64,000 bases of DNA from Campylobacter geochelonis. GTDB taxonomy: Bacteria > Campylobacterota > Campylobacteria > Campylobacterales > Campylobacteraceae. The stretch's first letter is position 1; every line of letters starts with the position of its first letter. The stretch covers positions 1,984,001 to 2,048,000 of the forward strand of contig NZ_CP053844.1 in NCBI RefSeq assembly GCF_013201685.1. Reading direction: 5' to 3'. This document shows positions 45,181 through 53,494 of the stretch, in pieces. Made by a program: the position numbers and the translations under genes. The notes beneath the pieces were generated by a model. It ran no database searches and was not told the origin of the DNA. It saw nothing but the letters and a program-made list of their open reading frames with translations.

Positions 45181-47158
45181 ATTTCAACTCAACATATAAA
45201 TTTCTACCATCACCTACATAAAATGAGTCTTTTTTATAATCTGCTGATGTAAAATACTCTTTATCAAACACATTATTTACGCCACCAGTGACTGTAAAGC
45301 CCTTGTTTTTGTATCTAACTCCAACATCGCTTATGCTATAAGCTGGTAATTTTTCATTTGACGTGTTTCTTTGATCTCCATAAAATTTAGAATCAGCAAA
45401 AATAGTAAAATTTTTATTTATATCATAATCAACACCCAAAACAACTTTGTATTTTGCGACATTTGGCACGACCGAGCCAGCTGCGTATCCGCTTGTGCCG
45501 GATTTTTTTATCTTTGTATCTGTGTAAGTAAAACTTTGAGATAGTCTTAAACTATCATCTAACAAAGCCTGCTCACTATAAATTTCAAAACCTTTTCTTT
45601 GAGTTTCGCCTATGTTTACTTGAGTCCAGTAAGTTGGCGGTTTTCCTATCGTACTAATCTCATTTTTACTATTTGTATAAAACAAAGTTGCACTAAAATA
45701 CTGCCCAAAGACAAGATCTTTTATACCAACCTCATAAGTTTTATAAGTTTCTGGCTCTATGTTACTTGGATAATACCCCAACCTAGCGTCTTTGTTTTGC
45801 ATTTTGTTTGCACTTGGAGATGTAAAACCTCTTTCAAATTTAACATAAACATTTCCACTGTCTGAATACTTGTAATTTGGCATGATTTCAAAGGCGTAGT
45901 TGTTTTCATCTTTTGATATATCAGCCTTGGTTGTTTTGCCTTTTGCTTTATCAAATATCGCAGCAGGCGCTATTTTACTAAATGTATTTTTTAGTATTTT
46001 ATACTCTGCATTTTCAAAACGATAACCAGCGCTTAGCGAAAACTCATCTGTAAAATCAAATTTGTTTATAAAAAAGATTGAATTTGTTGTTTTTGTAGTT
46101 GAGCCTTTTGAGATATTTACAAAGCGCATTTTTGGACTCATCATCAAGTCAAACGAACCATCATTTTTGCCTTTGTTGTAGATATAATCATATCCAGTTA
46201 TGAAATTTCCAAAGCTATAGCTATATTTTAGTTTAGTTCTTGCGCCATATTTTTTATCTGTAAATCTTGATTGAGATGATGGCTTGAATTTAGTATCTTG
46301 ATAAAATGGCGTAACATTTAGCTCTAGTTTATCGCTCAATTTAGCATTATAATCAACATTTAAATTTGTTAGCTTTATATCAAGTTTGGAGATATTTTTT
46401 GTATCCGCATTTCGTCTATTTTCATCAAGCATTGCTCTTGTCGAAGCGTCAGATGAGTATATTTTACCCTTAAAATGAGAAAAATTTGCACTTATTTTTT
46501 GCTCTGGCGTGATTTGATACTGCAGACCAAAACTCCCATACGCCCCACGATTTTTATCGCCTTGTCTGTAACCGTCTGTGTTGTTAGTATAAAAACTACT
46601 TTTTAAAAAAAGATTTTCACTAACTAGCCCACCTATGTTAAACCTAGCGTTAGTTGAGCCGCTTTGTGAGTATTTTGTAGCGACATTTGCATAGAAATTT
46701 TGTGGTATTGTTTTGGTTATGATATTTATCACCCCGCCTTGAGTGCCACTTCCATACAAAACCGCCCCGCCACCAGGTATGATTTCAATGCGCTCTACAT
46801 CATCAAGAGAAAACGCATCAAGTGGCGTAGCGCTGTGAGTGCTATCTGTCATGTTCATAGATACGCCATTTACCATAACTTGAACGTTTGTGTTGGCTCT
46901 GTTTCCCTGCCCACGCATATCAATAGCCCAACCTAACGCCATCTTTTGCAAGCTGATTCCAGGAGCACGCTCTAAAAGCTCATTTAAGTCGCTATCGCTT
47001 CTTTTTTCTATATCATCTTTTGTGATGATATTTACATTTTTTACCTCATTTAAGATATTATCTTCAAAACCTGTTGTTGATATCACACTCTCATCAAGCC
47101 TTGTATCAGCATAAATTATGCCAATCAAGGCAAAACTGAGCAAAACAGCCTTGCGCAT
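45170..47158 (-). CDS. TonB-dependent outer-membrane receptor, probably for heme
   Basis: 662 residues: signal peptide MRKAVLLSFALIGIIYA, TonB-box-like region DESVISTTGF, plug domain (NIITKDDIEKRSDSDLNELLERAPGIS, GGGAVLYGSGTQGGVINIITK), then a 22-strand barrel ending in the aromatic residue F (VELKYDF). Moves substrate over the outer membrane using TonB-ExbBD. Substrate is inferred as heme or a related porphyrin from the hutW/hutX neighbours. I did not find the FRAP/NPNL heme-receptor motif, so a siderophore receptor is possible. Confidence 0.88.
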   Translation of the reverse strand: MRKAVLLSFALIGIIYADTRLDESVISTTGFEDNILNEVKNVNIITKDDIEKRSDSDLNELLERAPGISLQKMALGWAIDMRGQGNRANTNVQVMVNGVSMNMTDSTHSATPLDAFSLDDVERIEIIPGGGAVLYGSGTQGGVINIITKTIPQNFYANVATKYSQSGSTNARFNIGGLVSENLFLKSSFYTNNTDGYRQGDKNRGAYGSFGLQYQITPEQKISANFSHFKGKIYSSDASTRAMLDENRRNADTKNISKLDIKLTNLNVDYNAKLSDKLELNVTPFYQDTKFKPSSQSRFTDKKYGARTKLKYSYSFGNFITGYDYIYNKGKNDGSFDLMMSPKMRFVNISKGSTTKTTNSIFFINKFDFTDEFSLSAGYRFENAEYKILKNTFSKIAPAAIFDKAKGKTTKADISKDENNYAFEIMPNYKYSDSGNVYVKFERGFTSPSANKMQNKDARLGYYPSNIEPETYKTYEVGIKDLVFGQYFSATLFYTNSKNEISTIGKPPTYWTQVNIGETQRKGFEIYSEQALLDDSLRLSQSFTYTDTKIKKSGTSGYAAGSVVPNVAKYKVVLGVDYDINKNFTIFADSKFYGDQRNTSNEKLPAYSISDVGVRYKNKGFTVTGGVNNVFDKEYFTSADYKKDSFYVGDGRNLYVELKYDF

Positions 47159-47167
47159 TTTTCTCCT

Positions 47168-47584
47168 TTAATTCTTTTTTTCTATATCTAAATTTATATT
47201 TGAAATTTGGTTTTCTTTTAGAACTGTTATTAAATTTATAATACTTGCATAACTATGGCTTTTATCCGCGCTTAAATGAACGCTTTTAAAAGCATTTAAA
47301 TTTAGCGAGGGCAAAGTTTGGTTTAACTCATCAAAGCTTAGCTTAATCGGCTCATTATCATTTATAACAACAGACACAACTTCGCTTAAATCATAATAAA
47401 TTCTAGCCGTTGCATTATCATCAACCTCAAATTTAGCGCTACTTTTTGGCAAATTTACATCAAAACTCTCGCTTTTTTTGAAAGTGGTTGTAAGCATAAA
47501 AAATATCAGCAACATAAAAATCACATCTATTAAATTTATAATAGAAATTTCTTGCAAACTGCGCCTTTTACGAGCTCTTCTCAC
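47168..47584 (-). CDS. exbD: ExbD proton-channel subunit
   Basis: 138 residues: one N-terminal transmembrane helix with the conserved aspartate (IINLIDVIFMLLIFFML), then a periplasmic domain. Works with ExbB to power TonB. Overlaps exbB by four bases. Confidence 0.92.
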   Translation of the reverse strand: MRRARKRRSLQEISIINLIDVIFMLLIFFMLTTTFKKSESFDVNLPKSSAKFEVDDNATARIYYDLSEVVSVVINDNEPIKLSFDELNQTLPSLNLNAFKSVHLSADKSHSYASIINLITVLKENQISNINLDIEKKN

Positions 47585-48192
47585 TGTTTTTTAAACCTTT
47601 TTATAAGAAGCATCTCAAGCCTATCCAAATCTTTTATAAGTGAGTCATTTTTTTTACCAATCACAACATGAATCACAAGCACAGGAATCGCAACTAAAAG
47701 CCCAAAAGCAGTTGTGTAAAGCGCTTGCGAGATTCCATCTGCAACTACACTTGCACCCTCTAACTCGCCTAAAGCTCCAAACGATTTTATCATACCAACA
47801 ATCGTGCCTAAAAGCCCAAGCTGTGGCGCTGCTCCAACACAAATTCCTAAAACCCAACTGCCCTTTTCAAAACCAGATATCTCATCATCTATCGCAACTT
47901 CGATGTTGTATTTCAACTCATCTTTGTCCAAATTGCAATCATTTTTAGAAAAATTTAGGCTTTTGATTGTTGCTTTTGCAAGTGGATTTTTATAGTGCTT
48001 GCAAAAATTTATAACCTCATCTTCATCGCAATTACCTATGAGATTTGTTAACTCTAGTTTAAATTTAGTCGTAGAATCTCTTGATATAAAACTATAGTAA
48101 TATATCTTTTCTAATGCTATCGCAAGTGCTATAATGGCAAGGCAAAATATCGGCCACATAAATACTCCACCTGCTTGCATATAGTGCAACAT
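47581..48192 (-). CDS. exbB: ExbB proton-channel subunit
   Basis: 203 residues of the MotA/TolQ/ExbB family: membrane helix at 12-30, then the conserved pair around GLLGTIVGMIKSFGALG and GISQALYTTAFGLLVAIPVLV. First gene of the nine-gene heme operon (48192 to 40250), with AGGAG before its start and a Fur-box-like site just upstream. Confidence 0.92.
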   Translation of the reverse strand: MLHYMQAGGVFMWPIFCLAIIALAIALEKIYYYSFISRDSTTKFKLELTNLIGNCDEDEVINFCKHYKNPLAKATIKSLNFSKNDCNLDKDELKYNIEVAIDDEISGFEKGSWVLGICVGAAPQLGLLGTIVGMIKSFGALGELEGASVVADGISQALYTTAFGLLVAIPVLVIHVVIGKKNDSLIKDLDRLEMLLIKRFKKQ

Positions 48193-48210
48193 CGACTCTC
48201 CTAGATAATT

Positions 48211-48234
48211 TTGATAATGATTTTTGAAATTATA
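48211..48234. promoter_or_regulatory. Fur-box-like site upstream of exbB
   Basis: TTGATAATGATTTTTGAAAT followed by TATA resembles the GATAATGATAATCATTATC consensus, 20-40 bases before exbB on the minus strand. Iron repression of the heme operon is expected. Confidence 0.6.
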
Positions 48235-48315
48235 GTATTCAAAACCTTAATCCAGAATAAATTCATTTTATTTATATGCTTATATATTTATTAATCTTTT
48301 TTTTATATATTTTTA

Positions 48316-48340
48316 AATACAATTATCAAAATCGTTTTAA
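48316..48340. promoter_or_regulatory. Fur-box-like site upstream of the HutX-like gene
   Basis: ATACAATTATCAAAATCGTT, i.e. GATTTTGATAATTG on the other strand, ending 16 bases before ATG 48356. A second site serving the divergent gene. Confidence 0.5.
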
Positions 48341-48355
48341 TAAAGGATATCATAA

Positions 48356-48850
48356 ATGGAAAATCTTGAGAACAAAGTCGCTGAGCTTTTTAAAGATGAA
48401 AAAATGTCAGTCTTGCAAGCAGCAAGCCAGCTAAATGTAAATGAGTGCGAAATTTTGCGTTTTAAAAGTTTGGAGGAATTTAAAGAAATTTGCGGTTCAC
48501 ATCTAAGCGAGGTCTTACAAGATATCGCTTCTTGGGGCGAAGTTATGTTTTGCAAGAATACGCCAGAGTTTATAATCGAGTTTAAAACTAAAATTGATGA
48601 GGCTAAAAAAGCTAGAGGATATTACAACTTTTGCGGTAAAAGTGGCTTTTTAGGCGGACATTTAAAAGAGGAAGCGGTGGCTTCAATTGGATTTGTAAGC
48701 ACTAAATTTATGGGGCTTTTAGGGCATAGCATTCATTTTTATAGCGCCAAAAACGAGACAATTTTTAAAATTTATCTAAGCCGTGATGAAAAAAGAGAGC
48801 TAGATAAAGCTCAAGTTGAGAAATTTCTTGCGCTAAAAGAGCGTTTTTAA
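48356..48850 (+). CDS. hutX: HutX/ChuX-like cytosolic heme carrier
   Basis: 164 residues without signal peptide. It begins with a helix-turn-helix-like segment MSVLQAASQLNVNECEILRF, as in HutX-family proteins, and ends with a split-barrel part (FCGKSGFLGGHLKEEAVASIGFVSTKFMG in parts) that binds heme and is often next to HutW and HutZ. Divergent from exbB, sharing the Fur-regulated gap. No HutZ/ChuZ heme oxygenase is nearby, consistent with the radical SAM route. Confidence 0.8.
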   Translation: MENLENKVAELFKDEKMSVLQAASQLNVNECEILRFKSLEEFKEICGSHLSEVLQDIASWGEVMFCKNTPEFIIEFKTKIDEAKKARGYYNFCGKSGFLGGHLKEEAVASIGFVSTKFMGLLGHSIHFYSAKNETIFKIYLSRDEKRELDKAQVEKFLALKERF

Positions 48851-48873
48851 CCAAATTTTCATTTGTCTGTTTT

Positions 48874-48901
48874 AAATTTGCCTGCAAAAGTAGGCAAATT
48901 T
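48874..48901 (+). terminator. Terminator of the HutX-like gene
   Basis: AAATTTGCCT (48874-48883), 8-base loop, AGGCAAATTT (48892-48901), then TATAAATTTATATTTTTT. Perfect 10-bp stem. Confidence 0.75.
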
Positions 48902-49045
48902 TATAAATTTATATTTTTTAAAAGCAAAGTGTTAATTTTATTAAATACGTTTATGCAATTATTATATTTGATATTTTAAACTAATATATTTTCTAAAAAA
49001 TCACTACTAAATTCACATTCTCTAAACTCATTTTTAACTTTTTGA

Positions 49046-49930
49046 CTAATGCTTAAATTCATTTGGCAGTTTTATAAAAGGGGTGAAATTTGCCGAGTTT
49101 TCTCTAAAACCAAAGTTTTTTAAAACTACATCCAAACCCTGTTTTTTAGGAACTATAGCCCAAATCGTAGTATGGGAAAACCGTTTTAAAAAGCTTACTA
49201 GCAAAGCTTCATAAACTAAGTTATCAGCGTAGTCTTTATGCACCAAAATACTGTTTAAATAAGTCGTAGCAAATGCGTCTCTATCGGTAATCGCTGTGAT
49301 TATCCCAACACTTTTACCATCAATTTTAGCGATAGCATAGTAGTGATACACTCCACACATTTTATATAGTAAAGTGCTATTTATATCATCAGTGTCAATA
49401 AAATTTGAGTTTAATATATCTTTATACTCATCAATGCCAATATCTGGTAGATTTTCTACTATTTCTACATTAATTTTCTTAGATTCAAAACCCAACTCTC
49501 TACTTCTACTATATAAATCATAGTTTTTTGATATATTTTCAAAACCAAATTTAGCTAAAAACAAAGCAGCTCCATCGGTTTTGTTTTTAGGCATTATAGT
49601 GCGGATTATGGTGTGAGAAAATTTCTTGTTAAACTCTCTTAACAGCGCTCTTGCAACGCCTTTTCTTTGATACTCTTTATGCACAACAACACAATAAAAA
49701 TAAGCAGTATCAAAACGATCTTTATCACAAGTCGCTTGTAAAATTCCAACCGCTTTATCCCCTATCTTTGCTACTAGGTAGTAATCATAACTTCTAAACA
49801 TATCATATTCGGCATATGATGGGGTTTGAGATATAATTTCAGGTGTTGTCCAGCCGATACTAAGCATTATCTCATCAAAATCGCTCGGTTTAAAATCAGC
49901 TGAATTTTCTATAATCGTTAAATTTTTCAT
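49046..49930 (-). CDS. Tandem GNAT N-acetyltransferase
   Basis: 294 residues made of two GNAT domains. The first (about 1-140) keeps the acetyl-CoA loop VVVHKEYQRKGVARALL; the second (about 150-290) has the same fold order (SILVHKDYADNLVYEALL) but has lost the Q/R-x-x-G-x-A loop, so probably only the first is active. AAAAGGAAAAAT precedes ATG 49930. A TAGAAT box lies in the 100-base gap upstream, so it may have its own promoter apart from the NHLP-like gene. Substrate unknown; acetylation of an exported peptide or of a small molecule is possible. Confidence 0.8.
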   Translation of the reverse strand: MKNLTIIENSADFKPSDFDEIMLSIGWTTPEIISQTPSYAEYDMFRSYDYYLVAKIGDKAVGILQATCDKDRFDTAYFYCVVVHKEYQRKGVARALLREFNKKFSHTIIRTIMPKNKTDGAALFLAKFGFENISKNYDLYSRSRELGFESKKINVEIVENLPDIGIDEYKDILNSNFIDTDDINSTLLYKMCGVYHYYAIAKIDGKSVGIITAITDRDAFATTYLNSILVHKDYADNLVYEALLVSFLKRFSHTTIWAIVPKKQGLDVVLKNFGFRENSANFTPFIKLPNEFKH

Positions 49931-50032
49931 ATTTTTCCTTTTATATGCAAGTTGGAAGCGAAGTGCATTCTATCCGTATTTTAGTACTATATGGCAAGTT
50001 TTTATGACAAGAGTTTTTTCCATAATGAGAGT

Positions 50033-50587
50033 TTAAGCGCTAAATTCATAATAAGCTAATTCTTGTTCATTTAACCCAGATGGCGGTATAATGATGTTTT
50101 TTAATTTGTCTGTATCTTTAAAAATATTTACTTTAAAACCTTTTGTGTCATATCCAAAATCGGCCAAAATTTTATTTGGATTTTTAATCAAATCGCTCTT
50201 AAAACCATCATCTCTTAGTGCTTTTGTTAGGATAGACAATGGCAGTATATTAGATAAATTATCTATTTTACTTAAATTTGATATCTGTTTTTTTAGACTC
50301 TCATTATTTATAATGCGATTACTCAAAAACGGGATACTAAAATTCAAACTATCTTCATCTTTTAAATTATAAGCTTGAAAAAATTTATGCTTTGCATCTT
50401 CTGGGAATAGCATATAAGGATTATCAAGCACACTTTGCCTGTAAATAGGGCTTGTCCAAATACGCAATAACTCATAGTCAGGAATTTTAGAGTATTTAAA
50501 AATATCTAGCATATCTTGGCTACTAGAATAACTATTTGTCGTAAACAACGCTAACGATGCAAACAAAAAACTTTTATTAGTAAGCAT
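50033..50587 (-). CDS. Signal-peptide protein with C-terminal NHLP-like (RiPP leader-type) domain
   Basis: 184 residues. I take ATG 50587, because AAGGAG lies eight bases upstream; the GTG at 50596 is too close to that site. N-terminus: MLTNK, hydrophobic core SFLFASLALFTTNS and likely cleavage after SYS. Residues 118-178 resemble the nitrile-hydratase-like leader domain: KALRDDGFKSDLIKNP, ILADFGYD, VNIFKDTDK, IIIPPSGLNEQELAY. Residues 42-65 (RIWTSPIYRQSVLDNPYML) look like a weaker second copy of the same helical start. It ends EFSA with no double-glycine cleavage site. It lies 41-50 bases after a cyclic-peptide-type ABC exporter and has a Fur-box-like site in that gap. Family similarity is from pattern reading; function unknown. 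Confidence 0.6.
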   Translation of the reverse strand: MLTNKSFLFASLALFTTNSYSSSQDMLDIFKYSKIPDYELLRIWTSPIYRQSVLDNPYMLFPEDAKHKFFQAYNLKDEDSLNFSIPFLSNRIINNESLKKQISNLSKIDNLSNILPLSILTKALRDDGFKSDLIKNPNKILADFGYDTKGFKVNIFKDTDKLKNIIIPPSGLNEQELAYYEFSA

Positions 50588-50605
50588 GGCTTGCACTCCT
50601 TATAG

Positions 50606-50630
50606 TTTTGATAATCGTTATTATTATATA
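50606..50630 (-). promoter_or_regulatory. Fur-box-like site and promoter of the NHLP-like gene
   Basis: TTGATAATCGTTATTATTAT (50608-50627) closely follows the Fur consensus and overlaps a TATAATAA box on the minus strand, just upstream of the AAGGAG site. It indicates iron-repressed transcription independent of the exporter gene. Confidence 0.65.
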
Positions 50631-50637
50631 TAAGTGC

Positions 50638-52200
50638 TTAAATTTTGCTTACTTTTCCATTTTGTATCTTATAAACTTTATCTGCAACTTCAAAGTATCT
50701 ATCATCATGACTTATCGCAAAAACGCTAACTCCACGCTTTTTTAACAAAGGTAGTATTTGGTTATAAAAATAGTTTCTAAACTCTGGATCTTGGTCAGCC
50801 GCAAACTCATCAAGCATCAAAAAGTCTTTTTTCTCTAGCAAAGCTTGCAAAAGTGCTAGTCGTTTTCTCTGCCCTAAAGATAAGTTTAAGCTTGAAAATT
50901 TAGCTTTATCATTTTGACAAATCAAGCTAACTTTATCTTGCATTTTCAAAGTATTTAACCAAAACTCAAAAACCTCATCATCCTTTTCTAAAATCTCACC
51001 CATAAGGTAAAAATCGCTAAAAACAACGCTCACACTGTTTTGAAAGTCTTTTATCATACTTTCATCAAGCACTTTGTCATCTACTAAAATCTCCCCACTG
51101 CTTGGGCGCAAAAGCCCACATAAAAGTAAAAAAAGAGTTGATTTTCCAGAACCATTTTCCCCTACTAAAAACAGGATTTCGCCCTTTTTTATCTCTAAAT
51201 TTACATCTTTTAAAACAAATTTATCATCATAAGCAAAGCTTATATTTTTAAGCTCTATTTTTTGCCATTTCATCGCATTTGCAACCTGAGAAAAACTCTT
51301 TTCATCAAAGCTTATAAGATTTAACTCTTTGATTTTATCTAATGAAATTTTTGCCACTAAAATCGATGGAATCGAAGCTATCATCATCATAAAAGGAGCT
51401 CTTAAAAACATCATCGACAAGCAAACAGTCGTAGCTGTTTTAAAGTCGCTAACTCCCATAGCAAGGCACAGATACATCACTATCCCAATGCCTCCTAACA
51501 TCATAACATTGATAAAATTTCCAGATAAACTTCCATAAATTTCAGCATTTGTGTTGCTAGTTTTTTGCAAATTTGCATTTTGAAAAAACTGCTCTAAGAA
51601 GTGATTTGAGCGTTTTTGGTTGATTCTAAGTTCTTTAAATCCACCAAGCAAATCCTCATAATCTTTATAAAGCATATCATCGCTTTGCCTTGAAAGAGTG
51701 TAGTTTTTCCTAGCTTTATCTATCAAAAAATAGACAAAAACACCTATAAGACAAAACCAAACTATAACAAAAAGTGATAATTCTTTTGAAAGATATGCAA
51801 AGTAAAAAAATGATAAAAACAGCAGTATCGCTCCTTGTAACGCATCGCTTAAACGCATAAAACCGTTTGAAATACTACTTATATCTTTTGAAAGAGAGGC
51901 TAAAATTTTAGGCTTTTTCTCATCGAAAATCATCTTGCTATTTATCACTCTCATCACAAAACGCACGCGAAGCTCGTAAACTATGGAGTTATTAATGCTT
52001 GCAACGATATATCTTACCACATACGTAGAGAGAAAAAATCCAACCAAAAGTGCTATGAAAAATAAAAGAATTTTATAATCTGCATTTTCTAAACTCAAAA
52101 TATAACTGTTTATAAAGGCTAAAAGTCCGATATTAAAGGCACTATACAAAAGTGTCAAAGCGAATATAATAATAAATTTGCGTGTATATTTTCTCTTCAA
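50638..52200 (-). CDS. SyrD/PvdE/YojI-type cyclic-peptide ABC exporter
   Basis: 520 residues: six-helix exporter domain (about 10-300), then an ATPase with Walker A VGENGSGKST, signature LSLGQRKRL and Walker B FLMLDEFAADQDPEFRNYFY. The DE.AADQDP.FR..FY sequence is typical of the cyclic-peptide transporter family (PvdE, SyrD, and YojI which exports microcin J25). Start is TTG 52200 with AGGA seven bases upstream; no ATG lies before the first helix. Downstream gene is the NHLP-like protein, so the two may form a precursor/exporter pair. Exact substrate unknown. Confidence 0.88.
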   Translation of the reverse strand: MKRKYTRKFIIIFALTLLYSAFNIGLLAFINSYILSLENADYKILLFFIALLVGFFLSTYVVRYIVASINNSIVYELRVRFVMRVINSKMIFDEKKPKILASLSKDISSISNGFMRLSDALQGAILLFLSFFYFAYLSKELSLFVIVWFCLIGVFVYFLIDKARKNYTLSRQSDDMLYKDYEDLLGGFKELRINQKRSNHFLEQFFQNANLQKTSNTNAEIYGSLSGNFINVMMLGGIGIVMYLCLAMGVSDFKTATTVCLSMMFLRAPFMMMIASIPSILVAKISLDKIKELNLISFDEKSFSQVANAMKWQKIELKNISFAYDDKFVLKDVNLEIKKGEILFLVGENGSGKSTLFLLLCGLLRPSSGEILVDDKVLDESMIKDFQNSVSVVFSDFYLMGEILEKDDEVFEFWLNTLKMQDKVSLICQNDKAKFSSLNLSLGQRKRLALLQALLEKKDFLMLDEFAADQDPEFRNYFYNQILPLLKKRGVSVFAISHDDRYFEVADKVYKIQNGKVSKI

Positions 52201-52251
52201 ACCTAAATCCTAAAATTAAATTTAGCAATTATAGCAAAATCTAAATTTATA

Positions 52252-52266
52252 TGATAGTTGTTATCA
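52252..52266 (-). promoter_or_regulatory. Fur-like inverted repeat upstream of the ABC exporter
   Basis: TGATA-GTTGT-TATCA, a symmetrical site about 50 bases before the TTG start. It fits a half of the Fur consensus. Confidence 0.4.
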
Positions 52267-52325
52267 AAATATCAAGAAATTTTGCACTAAAAATGGCTAA
52301 AATTTAACTTTTATCTTATATTTGA

Positions 52326-52331
52326 TACAAT
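52326..52331 (+). promoter_or_regulatory. -10 box of dcd
   Basis: TACAAT in TTTGATACAATAAGC, 26 bases before ATG 52358. An almost identical box (TTAGATACAATAAGC) lies in front of topA. Confidence 0.5.
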
Positions 52332-52357
52332 AAGCAAAAATTTTCTAAGGATACTTT

Positions 52358-52918
52358 ATGGGACTAAAAAGCGATAAATGGATAAGGCAGATGAGCCAAA
52401 ATGAGGCGATGATAACGCCATTTTGCGAGCAAAACATCGGCAAGGGCGTAGTTAGCTATGGACTTAGTAGCTATGGATATGACATACGAGTAGCAAGAGA
52501 GTTTAAAATCTTTACAAACATCGGCGGAACGGTAGTTGACCCAAAGAATTTTGATGAAAAAAATGTCGTGGATTTTACAGGAGATATCTGTATCGTGCCG
52601 CCAAATTCATTTGCTTTAGCTAGAACAGTTGAGTACTTTAATATGCCACGAAACGTATTAGCTATCTGCCTTGGCAAAAGCACATACGCAAGGTGCGGAA
52701 TTATCGTAAATGTTACGCCATTTGAGCCTGGATTTAAAGGGCATATCACAATCGAAATCTCAAACACAACACCACTTCCTGCTAAAATTTACGCAAACGA
52801 AGGCATTGCTCAAGTGCTATTTTTAGAAGGTGATGAGCCGTGTGAGGTAAGTTATGCTGATAAAAAAGGCAAATACCAAAGTCAAGAGGGGATAACTTTA
52901 CCGCGAATTTTAGGCTGA
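52358..52918 (+). CDS. dcd: dCTP deaminase
   Basis: 186 residues, the normal length. Makes dUTP for thymidylate synthesis. Signature [29 protein letters not shown] carries the catalytic glutamate; [13 protein letters not shown] is near the N-terminus. In C. jejuni this gene directly neighbours accB; here it is 12 kb away, so the heme/exporter region is an insertion in that backbone or was lost in C. jejuni. Confidence 0.97.
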   Translation: MGLKSDKWIRQMSQNEAMITPFCEQNIGKGVVSYGLSSYGYDIRVAREFKIFTNIGGTVVDPKNFDEKNVVDFTGDICIVPPNSFALARTVEYFNMPRNVLAICLGKSTYARCGIIVNVTPFEPGFKGHITIEISNTTPLPAKIYANEGIAQVLFLEGDEPCEVSYADKKGKYQSQEGITLPRILG

Positions 52919-53494
52919 ATTTAGTTAAATTTGCCTATAAATTTAACTAAATTTGAATTAAATTTAAAAGTAATTTTAGTTAATTTTAAATTTATTGTTT
53001 GCAGTTTAAAATCAAATACATTTTAAGTAAAATTTAGCAAGAAAACTTGCTAAATTTATAAATTCTTTTACAAATACTATAAAATTTATCTAGCCTTAAT
53101 AATGCTAAACATAGTAAAATTTCATAAAAATATAAAAATTTAAACATAACATCAAAAACTTTAAGATATAAAATTTTGATTTATTATAAATGAGTCTTAA
53201 GTATAGTTTAAATTTAAAGATATAAAACTAAATAATAGCTCTTTAAAGTTAGAAATTTATAGACAAATCAGATGAAATTAATAAGCTTGTCAAACTATAT
53301 CTTAATTTTAAAAAACAAATTTTCACTTATGAGTTTACGAATAGGTGGATAATTTGCAAATTATCCACCTTGACAAGCAAGGTAATAATTTGATTTTTTT
53401 CACAAGTTCAAAAAATACGTAAACTATTATATTTTTAAACATAAAATTAAATATTGTATAATATGATAAATTTCTTTTTTAAAAGGATGTAGAT
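52919..53494. other. Gene-free region with a perfect palindrome
   Basis: AT-rich and without genes. A perfect 26-base palindrome lies at 53344-53369, followed by CCTTG-ACAAG-CAAGG (53368-53382). It looks like terminators left from a lost gene. TATAAT (53457-53462) is the promoter box of the next gene. Confidence 0.5.
53344..53369. repeat. Perfect 26-base palindrome
   Basis: GGTGGATAATTTG (53344-53356) joined directly to CAAATTATCCACC (53357-53369). No loop, no gene immediately before it. Confidence 0.8.
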
